Shown: positions 8,719 to 17,730 of the stretch, piece after piece | How the letters are laid out: each line of letters starts with the position of its first letter | Numbering within the stretch: position 1 is the first letter of the stretch | DNA from: Pseudomonas fluorescens | GTDB taxonomy: Bacteria > Pseudomonadota > Gammaproteobacteria > Pseudomonadales > Pseudomonadaceae | DNA length: 51,954 nt | Direction: 5' to 3' | NCBI RefSeq assembly: GCF_000967965.1 | Contig: NZ_LACC01000039.1 | Location: 5,761 to 57,714, forward strand | Program-made: the position numbers and the translations under genes | Notes under the pieces: model-generated | Told to the model about the DNA's origin: nothing | What the model saw: only the letters and a program-made list of their open reading frames with translations | Databases searched by the model: none

Positions 8719-9129
8719 TCAATCGCAGAATTGCAGGACGTTGGCGCGACTTTTTTCGCTGGGCGCAGTCCGGTCCTGTTGCAGCCAGAACTGACAGCTT
8801 GGGTTGGACAGGTTGCGACTGCTGCTGCGCGCCTGATCGAGCCGTTGCTGCTGCTCGTTCTTGCGCAGGTTTTCTTCATATTGGTCGAACAGCGGGCTTT
8901 GTGACGGCATGTCCGGCACCGATTGGGCCACCACAGGTGGTTTGGCCAGTTGCTCCACAGCTGTCGCCACAGACGCCAATTGCTCGCTGAAAAGCAGGCG
9001 CGAAGCGAGCCAGCAGGTCAGCACGATGGCAATGAATCCCAGCCACATGCCGAGGGCGATGCTGCCGGTCAATTGCAGGGCGTTGAGGCTGATCGGGAAG
9101 GATCTGCGCGGAGTGGGGCGGTGGGGCAT
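8719..9129 (-). CDS. Small single-span membrane protein, unknown function
   Basis: I do not recognise a family. The start MPHRPTPRR at 9129 follows GGAGGCAACC on the minus strand and gives 136 residues. One transmembrane helix is clear (GSIALGMWLGFIAIVLTCWL, about residues 22-41), after a basic N-terminus. Beyond it is a Gln/Glu-rich probable periplasmic part with two Cys near the C-terminus (CQFW and QFCD). Its stop is at the start of the Gre gene, so the two are probably co-transcribed. Confidence 0.65.
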   Translation of the reverse strand: MPHRPTPRRSFPISLNALQLTGSIALGMWLGFIAIVLTCWLASRLLFSEQLASVATAVEQLAKPPVVAQSVPDMPSQSPLFDQYEENLRKNEQQQRLDQARSSSRNLSNPSCQFWLQQDRTAPSEKSRANVLQFCD

Positions 9130-9253
9130 GGTTGCCTCCTGGCGAAAGGTCACTGGCGAGTGGCGATTGTCGCATGAAGAATAATCGCCGTCGGCTCTTC
9201 TGCACGGGGTAATTTATGCGGACAATCGGCGCCTTTGCCAACGGGAGCCTGGA

Positions 9254-10396
9254 ATGCCTGAAATGAAAACCCGCTGGGATATTTTTTGCACCGTGGTCGA
9301 CAACTTCGGCGACATCGGGGTGACCTGGCGACTGGCCCGGCAACTGGTGGCCGAACATGGTCTGGCGGTGCGTCTGTGGGTCGATGATCTTCGAGCGTTC
9401 GAGCGCCTGTGCCCGGAAATCGACATCCATGCTGCGCAACAGTGGCAGCAGGACGTCGAAGTGTGCCAGTGGCCCGCCGAGTGGCAGCCGACTGAAGCCG
9501 CCGATGTGGTGATTGCTGCCTTTGCCTGCCAATTGCCGAGCGCCTATATGGAGGCCATGGCCGAACGGGAAAAGACGCCGCTGTGGATGAACCTCGACTA
9601 TCTGAGCGCCGAAGACTGGGTGATCGGCTGCCACGGTTTGCCCTCGGTGAAGTACAGAAATGTGCAGAAGTTCTTCTTCTTCCCTGGATTCCGGAAGGGC
9701 ACCGGTGGACTGCTGCGTGAGCGAGGGTTGCTGGAACGGCGTCGGCAATTTCAGCAAAATCCGCAAGTTCAAAGAGAATTCTTGCAAGGTTTGGGGATTG
9801 ATCCTGTGCCTGGTACGCAGCTGATCTCATTGTTTGCCTACGAAAACACCGGTCTGGCCAGTTGGCTCGATGGGATGGCTGGCGATTCTACGGCCACTCA
9901 TCTGCTGGTGCCGGAAGGGCGGATTCTCGGCGACGTCGAGCGTTGGCTTGGTGTGCAGGGTCTGGCGGCCGGTGCAGTGCATGTGCGGGATGCCTTGACC
10001 GTGCAAGTGCTGCCATTTGTCCGCCAGGATCAATACGACCGGTTGCTGTGGTGCTGCGATTTCAATGCCGTGCGCGGCGAAGATTCCTTCGTGCGCGCTC
10101 AATGGGCCGGCCGGCCATTTCTCTGGCACATTTACCGGCAGGAAGAAGACATCCACCTGGACAAGCTCGAAGCCTTCCTCGAACTTTATGTAAAAGGGTT
10201 ATCTGCGCCTGCGCGGGAGGCGATCAGCGGTCTCTGGCGGGCGTGGAACGCTGGTGAAAAAATAGCCGACCACTGGCAATTCACCCGTAAACACTGGCCA
10301 GAGCTGGAAAAACACGCCGAGGCGTGGTGTCAGGAACAGGCCTTGCAGGCCGATCTTGCCACGGCGCTGGTACAGTTTTATGGAAATTGGATATGA
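9254..10396 (+). CDS. earP: EF-P arginine rhamnosyltransferase EarP
   Basis: EarP transfers rhamnose from dTDP-L-rhamnose to Arg32 of elongation factor P. The sequence has the GT-B family start WDIFCTVVDNFGDIG, with the two key Asp residues, and RGEDSFVRAQWAGRPF in the nucleotide-sugar site. GGGAG six bases before ATG 9254 favours that start. ATG 9263 would make the two Asp residues 13 and 17, the numbering I recall from published EarP, and give 377 residues. The substrate gene efp is 48 bases downstream on the same strand. Confidence 0.95.
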   Translation: MPEMKTRWDIFCTVVDNFGDIGVTWRLARQLVAEHGLAVRLWVDDLRAFERLCPEIDIHAAQQWQQDVEVCQWPAEWQPTEAADVVIAAFACQLPSAYMEAMAEREKTPLWMNLDYLSAEDWVIGCHGLPSVKYRNVQKFFFFPGFRKGTGGLLRERGLLERRRQFQQNPQVQREFLQGLGIDPVPGTQLISLFAYENTGLASWLDGMAGDSTATHLLVPEGRILGDVERWLGVQGLAAGAVHVRDALTVQVLPFVRQDQYDRLLWCCDFNAVRGEDSFVRAQWAGRPFLWHIYRQEEDIHLDKLEAFLELYVKGLSAPAREAISGLWRAWNAGEKIADHWQFTRKHWPELEKHAEAWCQEQALQADLATALVQFYGNWI

Positions 10397-10444
10397 TACG
10401 CGGCCTAGATTTTTGTAAATCCCATCCAAATTCGGATATTCGCA

Positions 10445-11014
10445 ATGAAAACTGGTAAAGAACTGAAACCCGGGACCGTGATTCGTCTCGAAAACGATCC
10501 TTGGCTGGTTCAGAAAGCTGAATTCACCAAGTCCGGTCGTAACAGCGCGATCATGAAGACCAAGCTGAAGAACCTGCTGACCGGTTACAAGACCGAGATC
10601 GTTTACAGCGCCGACGACAAACTGGACGACGTAATCCTCGACCGCAAAGAAGCGACCCTGTCCTTCATCAGCGGCGACACCTACACGTTCATGGACACCA
10701 CCGACTACACCATGTACGAGCTGAACGCTGAAGACATCGAAGCCGTTCTGCCTTTCGTTGAAGAAGGCATGACCGATGTTTGCGAAGCGATCTTCTTCGA
10801 AGAGCGTCTGGTTTCCGTAGAGCTGCCGACCACCATCGTGCGCGTAGTTGACTACACCGAAGGTTCGGCTCGCGGCGACACTTCCGGCAAAGTAATGAAG
10901 CCAGCCAAGCTGAGCAACGGTACCGAGCTGCAAGTTGCTGACTTCATCGAAATCGGTGACAAGATCGAGATCGACACCCGCGAAGGCGGTTCCTACAAAG
11001 GCCGTGCCAAATAA
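10445..11014 (+). CDS. efp: Translation elongation factor P (Arg32 type)
   Basis: EF-P relieves ribosome stalling at polyproline stretches. At 189 residues it is full length: an N-terminal KOW-like domain and two OB-type domains. The loop tip reads KSGRN with Arg at position 32, the residue rhamnosylated by EarP, rather than the Lys used in the EpmA/EpmB system. This agrees with earP next door. A TATGAT box at 10392-10397 overlapping the earP stop could be a separate promoter. A hairpin terminator follows. Confidence 0.97.
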   Translation: MKTGKELKPGTVIRLENDPWLVQKAEFTKSGRNSAIMKTKLKNLLTGYKTEIVYSADDKLDDVILDRKEATLSFISGDTYTFMDTTDYTMYELNAEDIEAVLPFVEEGMTDVCEAIFFEERLVSVELPTTIVRVVDYTEGSARGDTSGKVMKPAKLSNGTELQVADFIEIGDKIEIDTREGGSYKGRAK

Positions 11015-11031
11015 GCACAGCTTCAGGAATG

Positions 11032-11062
11032 AAAAAGCCCGACCATTGAGTCGGGCTTTTTT
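11032..11062 (+). terminator. Rho-independent terminator of efp
   Basis: AAAAAGCCCGAC pairs with GTCGGGCTTTTT across a short loop, 17 bases after the efp stop codon. Confidence 0.88.
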
Positions 11063-11110
11063 GTGCCTGCGATTTCGGGTTCAACCAGAAACCCTGTGGG
11101 AGCGAGCTTT

Positions 11111-12124
11111 TTATTTCAGGTGTTGCTTGAGCTCTTGCGAAGCCTGCAACATCGCCGAACGCACCGCTGGCACCTGGCTCACCACGTTGAGCAAACCGTA
11201 GTCGTGGATCAGGCCGTTGTAGCGAACCGAAGTCACCGGCACTCCGGCCTCGTCCAGTTTGCGGGCGTAGGCTTCGCCTTCGTCGCGCAACACGTCGGCA
11301 CCGGCGGTCTGCACCAGCGCTGGAGGCAATCCTTTCAACTGAGCGCTGGTCGCGCGCAGTGGCGAGGCGTAGATCTCATTCCGTTGATTGGCGTCGGTGG
11401 TGTAGTTGTCCCAGAACCACTTCATCATGTTTTTGGTGAGGAAGTGCCCCTCGGCAAACTGGTTGTAGGACGCGGTTTCGAAGTTGGCATCAGTCACTGG
11501 CCACAACAGCACCTGGAACCTGATCGCCGGTGTGCCCTTGTCCTTGGCCATCAGCGCAACCACCGCCGCCATGTTACCGCCGACACTGTTGCCGGCTACC
11601 GCCAGGCGCTTGCCATCGACGCTGATCTCTTTACCGTGCTCGGCCACCCATCGGGTTGCGGCATAAGCCTGGTTGATCGCCACCGGGTAATGCGCTTCCG
11701 GCGACGGCGTGTAGTTCACGAACACGGCCGCGGCACCCGAACCCATCACCAGGTCACGCACCAGCCGCTCGTGGGTCGGGAAATCCCCCAGCACCCAGCC
11801 ACCGCCGTGGAAGAACATGAACACCGGCAGCTCGCCCTTGACCCCGGCCGGCCGGACGATGGTCAGGCTGATCGGTTGGCCGTCGACTTGAATGGTCTTC
11901 TGGCTGACATCGGCTTTTGGCAGCGTCAGCTTGACCCCGGCTTGCGCACCTACCAGAACGGCGCGGGCCTCGGCGGGCGTCATTTGCTCCATCGGCTTGC
12001 CGGTACCGGCATTCAGCACATCGAGGAATGCTTGGGTGTTGTGCTCAACCCCGCTACCTGCGAATGCGTTGCTGATGGACAAGGCGAGAAGGGTACCGGT
12101 CAAGACTTTGCTGAAAGTGTTCAT
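11111..12124 (-). CDS. Exported alpha/beta hydrolase (HSL-type esterase/lipase)
   Basis: A hormone-sensitive-lipase type hydrolase of 337 residues. A Sec signal peptide covers the first 22 residues (ending NAFAGS), so it is periplasmic or secreted. The oxyanion-hole motif FHGGGW (about residues 104-109) and the nucleophile elbow GNSVGGN are intact, and the catalytic His lies in GLIHDYG near the C-terminus. The natural ester is unknown. It is 34 bases downstream of ohr on the same strand, so it may belong to the same peroxide-responsive transcript. Confidence 0.85.
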   Translation of the reverse strand: MNTFSKVLTGTLLALSISNAFAGSGVEHNTQAFLDVLNAGTGKPMEQMTPAEARAVLVGAQAGVKLTLPKADVSQKTIQVDGQPISLTIVRPAGVKGELPVFMFFHGGGWVLGDFPTHERLVRDLVMGSGAAAVFVNYTPSPEAHYPVAINQAYAATRWVAEHGKEISVDGKRLAVAGNSVGGNMAAVVALMAKDKGTPAIRFQVLLWPVTDANFETASYNQFAEGHFLTKNMMKWFWDNYTTDANQRNEIYASPLRATSAQLKGLPPALVQTAGADVLRDEGEAYARKLDEAGVPVTSVRYNGLIHDYGLLNVVSQVPAVRSAMLQASQELKQHLK

Positions 12125-12158
12125 GTTCGTTTCCTGTTCGGGCCTGGGTAGCCAGCGC

Positions 12159-12578
12159 TTAGACGGTTACGTGCAGACGCACATCGACGTTGCCACGGGT
12201 GGCGTTGGAGTACGGGCAGACCTGGTGGGCCGCGTCGACCAGTGCTTGTGCATCGGCTTGTTCAAGACCCGGCAGGCTGATGTGCAGGTCGATGTCCAGG
12301 CCGAAGCCGCCGGGGATCTGGCCAATGCCGACGTGGGCAGTGATCGAAGCGTCGTTCGGGATGCTGCGCTTGGTCTGGCTGGCCACGAATTTCAGGGCAC
12401 CGATGAAGCAGGCGGAGTAGCCGGCAGCGAACAGTTGCTCAGGGTTGGTGGCTGCGCCGCCGGCACCGCCGAGTTCTTTCGGCGTGGCGAGCTTGACGTC
12501 GAGGATGTTGTCGCTGGAAACCGCACGACCGTCACGGCCACCGGTGGAAGTTGCGATTGCGGTGTAGAGAGTTTGCAT
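12159..12578 (-). CDS. ohr: Organic hydroperoxide resistance protein Ohr
   Basis: Ohr is a Cys-based peroxidase that reduces organic hydroperoxides. It is full length (139 residues) with both reactive Cys motifs: AAGYSACF (about residues 50-57) and QVCPYSNATRGN near the C-terminus. The catalytic Arg is expected in the N-terminal strand region. The upstream region carries a 17-base inverted repeat that looks like an OhrR operator, and ohrR lies beyond it on the same strand. Confidence 0.96.
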   Translation of the reverse strand: MQTLYTAIATSTGGRDGRAVSSDNILDVKLATPKELGGAGGAATNPEQLFAAGYSACFIGALKFVASQTKRSIPNDASITAHVGIGQIPGGFGLDIDLHISLPGLEQADAQALVDAAHQVCPYSNATRGNVDVRLHVTV

Positions 12579-12611
12579 GGTGAAAGCCTCGTTCAGGGTT
12601 TGTTTGTTTTA

Positions 12612-12670
12612 CGCTAAATATTTGCGCGCTAAGTAATGGCGAGATGAATGTATCGCGCAAATATTTAGCG
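12612..12670. promoter_or_regulatory. Probable OhrR operator upstream of ohr: perfect 17-base inverted repeat
   Basis: CGCTAAATATTTGCGCG at 12612-12628 is repeated in perfect inverted form at 12654-12670, with 25 bases between. Each arm contains the palindrome AAATATTT. It lies 34 bases ahead of ohr, between ohr and ohrR. The assignment to OhrR is inferred from position; the repeat itself is directly visible. Confidence 0.75.
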
Positions 12671-12802
12671 CACAAGATAAATAGTAAAATTAATTTGCCA
12701 GGACAGACGAACGGTTGAGAAGGATTGGCTGGAGCTATTGAGTTAGAGCGACTGGAGGTTTTACAGGCGGCTTTTTCGGAAGGGGAATCGGGTTCTGTGG
12801 GA

Positions 12803-12838
12803 CAGCACAAAGCAAATGTGGGAGCGGGCTTTGTGCTG
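12803..12838 (-). terminator. Hairpin downstream of ohrR
   Basis: CAGCACAAAGC at 12803-12813 pairs perfectly with GCTTTGTGCTG at 12828-12838. The loop contains TGTGGGAGCGGGCT, a half-REP-like sequence. It begins 10 bases after the ohrR stop and may end the ohrR message, though there is no strong T run. Confidence 0.5.
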
Positions 12839-12847
12839 GCCTTGAAA

Positions 12848-13309
12848 CTACAGGCTGTCTTGCAGGTGGCGACGCAGCTCCTGCAACTCCGCTTGCAGGT
12901 TTTGCAGACGCTCCACGGTCATCCCGCTGGCGCCGAGGATGCACTGGGGAACATCACGGGCCTTGTCACGCAAGGCCCGACCCTGTTCGGTGAGTTCGAC
13001 GATTACCACCCGCTCGTCTTCGCGGCTGCGGGTTCGGCTGAGCAGGCCTTCGGCTTCCAGGCGCTTGAGCAGCGGCGTCAACGAGCCTGGATCGGTCAGC
13101 AACCGCGTGCTGATTTCACCTACGGTCAAACCGTCCCTTTCCCACAACACCATCATCGCCAGGTATTGCGGGTAGGTCAGGCCCAGCGCTTGCAGCAAGG
13201 GTTTGTAGACCTTGGTCATCATCAGCGAAGTGGAATGCAGGGCGAAGCAGGCCTGATTGTCCAGCAGCAGGTTGTCGCAGTTGTCCGGAGTGTTGCGCTC
13301 GGTGGTCAT
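12848..13309 (-). CDS. ohrR: MarR-family peroxide-sensing repressor OhrR
   Basis: OhrR represses ohr until its sensing Cys is oxidised by organic peroxide. The 153-residue protein has the reactive Cys in DNQACFALHST (Cys21), followed by the conserved Tyr of GLTYPQYLAMMVLWE and the winged helix with LTDPGSLTPLLKRLEAEGLLSRTRS. A paralogue, ospR, is encoded at 28482-28943. The ohr-ohrR gap carries the inverted-repeat operator. Confidence 0.93.
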   Translation of the reverse strand: MTTERNTPDNCDNLLLDNQACFALHSTSLMMTKVYKPLLQALGLTYPQYLAMMVLWERDGLTVGEISTRLLTDPGSLTPLLKRLEAEGLLSRTRSREDERVVIVELTEQGRALRDKARDVPQCILGASGMTVERLQNLQAELQELRRHLQDSL

Positions 13310-13376
13310 GTCGAAGCCTTGATCTGTGATCTCAAGAATCTAGCGGGCGAATCTTTAATGCGCCAGATAATTTTGA

Positions 13377-14333
13377 TCAATGCCGCTGCAGATGGGTTTG
13401 CAGCACCAGATCCCAGGGCGGAACCGGGCTGAAGCGGGTTTTCAGGTACTCCAGCAACAAGCGACTGCGGGAGTTGGGTTGCTGTTCCAGGCGCAAGGCA
13501 TAGATGCCGGCGCTTTCCGGTTTCGGCAGCCCGCTGTCGCAGAACAGCGGCAACAACTCACCCCGCAACAGGTACTCGCTGGCCAGCCAGGTCGGCAGAT
13601 GCGCGATTCCCAGCCCGGCCAATGCGCCGCACACCAGCGCCTCGGCATTGTTGGCGCTCATGCGGATCCGCGCCGGCCGGTGCAACTGCATTTGCCCGTC
13701 GCGCTCGAAACGCCAGGCGAAGGGCGGGGCCAAGCCATCCCAGTCGAGCCCGTCGTGTTCAATAAGATGTGTGGGCTCGGTCGGAACGCCGCGACGCCGC
13801 AAATAATCAGGGCTGGCGCAGGCGATACGCACCATGCTCGCCAGTGGCGTGGCCACCAGCCGGGTATCGGCCAGTTGCCCGGCGCGCAATACCAGATCGA
13901 CCTTGCCCAGGTTCAGGCCCTGCATGTCGACGAAGCTGTCGATCAAGTGCAGTTGCACATCGAGCCCGGGGTAGAGCATCAGGAAATCGGCAATCACCGG
14001 TGCCAGGTGCCGGCGCCCAAAGGCTGCCGGCGCATCGATACGAATCAGGCCTTCCGGCGCGCTGCTCAGGGACACGGCCTCGGCCCGGGCCAGGCGCAAC
14101 TCGGCGACGATCCGCCGTGCGCGCTCGGCAAAGGCCAATCCCGCCGGGGTGGCGCGTACCGCATGAGTGCTGCGCAGGAACAACTGACTGCCGACCGCGC
14201 TTTCCAGGCTGTCGATACGCCTTGCCACGGCCGAAGGGGTCAGCGGATGACGCCGTGAGGCGGCGGAAAAACTGCCGGTTTCCAGCACGTCAAGGAACAA
14301 GGCCAGTTGGTCGGTCAGTTGATTGGGGTTCAT
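13377..14333 (-). CDS. LysR-type transcriptional regulator
   Basis: A standard LTTR of 318 residues. The helix-turn-helix is at the N-terminus (LETGSFSAASRRHPLTPSAVARRIDSLE), followed by a substrate-binding domain. ATG 14333 gives the usual MNPNQLTDQLALFLDV start. It is divergent from the TauE-type permease gene at 14445, the classic layout of an LTTR and its target. The ligand is unknown, possibly a sulfonate or organic acid. Confidence 0.88.
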   Translation of the reverse strand: MNPNQLTDQLALFLDVLETGSFSAASRRHPLTPSAVARRIDSLESAVGSQLFLRSTHAVRATPAGLAFAERARRIVAELRLARAEAVSLSSAPEGLIRIDAPAAFGRRHLAPVIADFLMLYPGLDVQLHLIDSFVDMQGLNLGKVDLVLRAGQLADTRLVATPLASMVRIACASPDYLRRRGVPTEPTHLIEHDGLDWDGLAPPFAWRFERDGQMQLHRPARIRMSANNAEALVCGALAGLGIAHLPTWLASEYLLRGELLPLFCDSGLPKPESAGIYALRLEQQPNSRSRLLLEYLKTRFSPVPPWDLVLQTHLQRH

Positions 14334-14444
14334 GGCAGGTTTGCGCTTGTGCGAATTTGGCACAGCCATTGTGCGATGCTGTGCGTTTCCGCGCCAGAAG
14401 CAACTGCGTAGGATCAAAGGCCTGATGGCAATGGGGAAAATGCG

Positions 14445-15194
14445 GTGATTGAGTTCTTGATGTATCTGGCGTTTGGCACTGCGTTGGGCACGCTCGGCGG
14501 GTTGTTCGGCATCGGCGGCGGCCTGATCGCCATTCCGCTACTGGGCGTGCTGTTCGGGCTCGATCAGCAGATAGCCCAAGGCACGGCCCTGGTGATGGTG
14601 GTGCCGAACGTGATGCTGGCGCTGTGGCGCTATCATCAGCGCAACCGGATCGAACTGCGCCACGCGTTACCGCTGGCCATCATGGGGTTCTGCTTCGCCT
14701 GGCTCGGATCGATCTGGGCGGTGGGCATTGATGCGCAAACCATGCGCATGGGTTTTGTCGCCTTTCTAGTTGCGCTGTCGGCGTACAACCTCGTCCGCAT
14801 GTTCGCCGCCAGCGCCCCGGCGGCTTCTCAGATGAACTACTCATGGCCCTGGCTGGGCCTGCTTGGCGCTGCATCCGGCACAATGGGCGGGTTGTTCGGC
14901 GTGGGAGGCGCGGTGGTGGCGACACCGGTGCTGACCAGCCTGTTTGGCACCAGCCAAGTAGTTGCGCAGGGGTTGTCGTTGGCGCTGGCCTTGCCGAGTA
15001 CGGGGGTAACGCTGGTGACTTACGCCGCGCACCATCAGGTCAGCTGGGTGATCGGCTTACCCTTGGCGATCGGTGGTCTGATGAGCATCAGTTGGGGCGT
15101 GAAGGTTGCCCACGCATTGCCGGAGCGGCTGCTACGCGGGCTGTTTTGCGGGTTCCTGGTGTTCTGTGCGGTGATGCTCGCCTTCAAGGTTTGA
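14445..15194 (+). CDS. TauE/SafE-family inner-membrane permease
   Basis: The 249-residue protein is made of two homologous halves, each opening with a glycine-rich transmembrane motif: GTLGGLFGIGGGLIAIPLL (about residues 16-34) and GTMGGLFGVGGAVVATPVL (about 145-163). Seven to eight membrane segments are expected. Relatives export sulfite or sulfoacetate, but the substrate cannot be read. Its 3' end overlaps the convergent LysR gene by 11 bases. Confidence 0.87.
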   Translation: MIEFLMYLAFGTALGTLGGLFGIGGGLIAIPLLGVLFGLDQQIAQGTALVMVVPNVMLALWRYHQRNRIELRHALPLAIMGFCFAWLGSIWAVGIDAQTMRMGFVAFLVALSAYNLVRMFAASAPAASQMNYSWPWLGLLGAASGTMGGLFGVGGAVVATPVLTSLFGTSQVVAQGLSLALALPSTGVTLVTYAAHHQVSWVIGLPLAIGGLMSISWGVKVAHALPERLLRGLFCGFLVFCAVMLAFKV

Positions 15195-16038
15195 AGCCAT
15201 CGACAATGTGCTCGGCCAGGCACTCGGTGATGGGTGACGGGTTATGCAGGTTGCGCACGAGCATGATGCTGGCCTCGGGCAGTAGCGGCAGATCCTCGGC
15301 CTCGCCGAGGATGCGCATGTCCGCGGTGATCAGGCTTTCAAGTTGCGCCGTGACGGCCAGGCCGGCGCTGACCACCGCCATGATCGCTGACAGGCTGTCG
15401 CTGTTGTACGCCACCCGATAATCACGCCCCCGGGCATCCAGGGCGTTACAGGCCCACTGGCGGCAGAAGCAATCACTGTTGAACATCGCCAGTGGCAGCG
15501 GCGTCTGCTCATGAGCGCTGTAGCATTGCGCTTCGGCCCAGACAAAACGCTCCTTGCGCAACAACTGGCCGATTTCACTGCCTGGTTCGCGGGTGACGAT
15601 GGACAGGTCGAGGTCCTGGCGCATCAACAGTTGTTTTGATGATTCGCAGTGCACTTCTATCTGAATCAGCGGGTAAGACTGAGCAAACCGGCGCAGAATC
15701 CCCGGGAGGAACCGCATCACATAATCGTCAGGCGTGCCGATGCGCACGGTGCCGACCATGTCGGGTTCACGCAAGGTGTTGAATACTTCGCTGTGCAGCT
15801 TGAGGATCCGTCGCGCATAGCCGAGCAACACCTGGCCTTCAGCCGTCAGTCGCACCTGCCGCCCGTCGCGCTGGAACAACTGGCGCTGCAGCACATCTTC
15901 TTCCAGTCGTTTCATCTGCATGCTGACGGCTGACTGGGTGCGGTTGACCATTTCGCCGGCGCGGGTAAAGCCGCCCTGGTCGGCGATGGCGACGAAGGTG
16001 CGCAACACTTCGGTATCGATACTCGGGTAGGCGGACAT
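15184..16038 (-). CDS. LysR-type transcriptional regulator
   Basis: An LTTR of 284 residues. The N-terminal helix-turn-helix is FVAIADQGGFTRAGEMVNRTQSAVSMQMKRLE; the rest is a binding-protein-like domain with RIGTPDDYVMRFLPGILRRF. Many close relatives share this effector-domain start, but no target is evident. It is divergent from the small DUF1127 gene at 16134. It overlaps the TauE-type gene tail to tail. Confidence 0.87.
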   Translation of the reverse strand: MSAYPSIDTEVLRTFVAIADQGGFTRAGEMVNRTQSAVSMQMKRLEEDVLQRQLFQRDGRQVRLTAEGQVLLGYARRILKLHSEVFNTLREPDMVGTVRIGTPDDYVMRFLPGILRRFAQSYPLIQIEVHCESSKQLLMRQDLDLSIVTREPGSEIGQLLRKERFVWAEAQCYSAHEQTPLPLAMFNSDCFCRQWACNALDARGRDYRVAYNSDSLSAIMAVVSAGLAVTAQLESLITADMRILGEAEDLPLLPEASIMLVRNLHNPSPITECLAEHIVDGFKP

Positions 16039-16133
16039 CCATCAATCTCCGAGATATGTGACATCAGAAACATTCGTTGGATTGATCTTAGACCCGGCGC
16101 GAGACTGGAGCCATCCAAACGGAGGGCAACAAG

Positions 16134-16349
16134 ATGAAAGGTCAACACGAGTTCCACGGATCAGAAAAACACTCGATTCACGTGATATCCGATCTGCTGC
16201 ACAAGGTCGGCCGCTGGTACGAACTGCATCGCGAGCGCGAACTGCTGGCGAGCTTGAGCGACGAAGCACTCAAGGACATCGGCATGAGCCGTGCGGATGT
16301 GGAGAACGAGTCGATCAAACCGTTCTGGAATGACCCGATGCATAAATGA
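16134..16349 (+). CDS. DUF1127 small protein
   Basis: This 71-residue protein has the DUF1127 core: LLHKVGRWYELHRERELLASLSDEALKDIGMSRADV (about residues 20-56), with the LxxLSDxxLxDIGxSR signature. Some family members are small RNA-binding or nutrient-stress regulators, but its function here is unknown. ATG 16134 follows GGAGGGCAACAAG. The divergent LysR gene may control it. Confidence 0.88.
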   Translation: MKGQHEFHGSEKHSIHVISDLLHKVGRWYELHRERELLASLSDEALKDIGMSRADVENESIKPFWNDPMHK

Positions 16350-16413
16350 TGAAGGCCACGCTACACAAACCCCTTACCGGTGAGGTAGGTTGCGAGCAGA
16401 CAAGGAGGCACTC

Positions 16414-17643
16414 ATGCCCGCAACATTGTCCTTTACCCTCAAACAGGCTCGGCGTCTGGCGCTGGCCGCCCAAGGGTTCAACGGGCGGTCGTCGCCAGCG
16501 ACGATCAAGGCTGCTGCGCTCAATCGCCTGATCGAGCGGCTGGGCATTCTGCAGATCGATTCGGTCAATGCATTGGTGCGTTCGCACTACCTTCCGCTGT
16601 TTTCCCGCCTCGGCAATTACTCATCCGATTTGCTTGACCAGGCTGCCTGGAGCCAGGGCCGGCGCCGTACGTTGTTCGAGTACTGGGGTCATGAAGCCTC
16701 GTTACTACCACTTTCCATGTACCCGTTGATGCGTTGGCGCATGCAGCGTGCGAGCCGTGGCGAAGACATTTATCAGCAATTGGCGCGCTTCGGCCGTGAA
16801 CAGCAAGACACCATTCGCCGGGTGCTGGCTTCGGTCGAGGAGCAGGGCGCGCTGGGGGCCGGAAGTCTGTCGACCCGTCAGGAACGGGCCGGCTCCTGGT
16901 GGGACTGGAGCGCGGAAAAGCATGCGCTGGAATGGTTGTTCGCTGCCGGTGAAGTGACCGTTGCCGGACGGCGCGGATTCGAAAGGCTCTACGATCTGCC
17001 GGAGCGGGTGATTCCTTCGGAGGTGCTTGCGATACCCGTCCTGAGTGATGACGAGGCCCAGCGCGGCCTGTTGCGGCATGCGGCAATGGCCTTGGGTGTC
17101 GGTACGGAGAAAGACTTGCGTGACTATTTCCGCTTGAACCCAGCGGACAGCCGCCCCCGTTTGGCCGAGTTGGTCGAGGCCGGGGAATTGCTGACCTGCG
17201 AAGTCCAGGGCTGGCGGCATCCGGCCTATTGTCTGCCCGAGCCAAAAGTGCCGCGCAAAGTCGTCGCCAGTGCATTGCTCTCGCCGTTCGATTCGCTTAT
17301 CTGGGAGCGCAGCCGGACCGAGCGGCTGTTTGATTTCCGCTATCGGCTCGAGATCTACACGCCGCAGGACAAGCGGGTGTACGGCTATTACGTCCTGCCG
17401 TTTTTGCACAACGAGCGGATTGCCGCACGGGTCGATCTGCGCGCCGAACGGGGGGCGGGCCGTTTGGCAGTGCATGCGGTGCATGAAGAGGACGCGGGGC
17501 TGGATGAAGATGGGATGATGGCGTTGGCGGTCAATCTGCGGCAGATGGCGGATTGGCTGGGGTTGGCACAGGTTCAGTTGAATTGCCTGCGGGCCAGTGC
17601 GGCAAGGTTGCGGGTGGCATTGGCACAGATTGATGGTGACTGA
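16414..17643 (+). CDS. Winged-helix DNA glycosylase, YcaQ/AlkX (HTH_42) family
   Basis: E. coli YcaQ unhooks DNA interstrand crosslinks. The protein has the family layout of about 409 residues: N-terminal helices with LGILQIDSVNALVRSHYLPLFSRL (about residues 40-64), where QID supplies catalytic residues, the conserved WGHEASLLP motif, and a C-terminal part with LLSPFDSLIWERSRTERLF. ATG 16414 is chosen because GGAGG stands six bases upstream. A REP pair separates it from the convergent DAHP synthase gene. Confidence 0.87.
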   Translation: MPATLSFTLKQARRLALAAQGFNGRSSPATIKAAALNRLIERLGILQIDSVNALVRSHYLPLFSRLGNYSSDLLDQAAWSQGRRRTLFEYWGHEASLLPLSMYPLMRWRMQRASRGEDIYQQLARFGREQQDTIRRVLASVEEQGALGAGSLSTRQERAGSWWDWSAEKHALEWLFAAGEVTVAGRRGFERLYDLPERVIPSEVLAIPVLSDDEAQRGLLRHAAMALGVGTEKDLRDYFRLNPADSRPRLAELVEAGELLTCEVQGWRHPAYCLPEPKVPRKVVASALLSPFDSLIWERSRTERLFDFRYRLEIYTPQDKRVYGYYVLPFLHNERIAARVDLRAERGAGRLAVHAVHEEDAGLDEDGMMALAVNLRQMADWLGLAQVQLNCLRASAARLRVALAQIDGD

Positions 17644-17653
17644 GCTGGCCTCT

Positions 17654-17715
17654 TCGCGAGCAGGCTCGCTCCCACAGGGGAACGCGGTCCAATGTGGGAG
17701 CGAGCCTGCTCGCGA
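17654..17715. repeat. REP pair (perfect 23-base inverted repeat)
   Basis: TCGCGAGCAGGCTCGCTCCC plus ACA at 17654-17676 is repeated in inverted form at 17693-17715. This is the common fluorescent-Pseudomonas REP, in the paired REPIN-like layout between convergent genes. It may also stabilise the 3' ends of the messages. Confidence 0.9.
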
Positions 17716-17730
17716 TGAGGGCGCCGGGAT

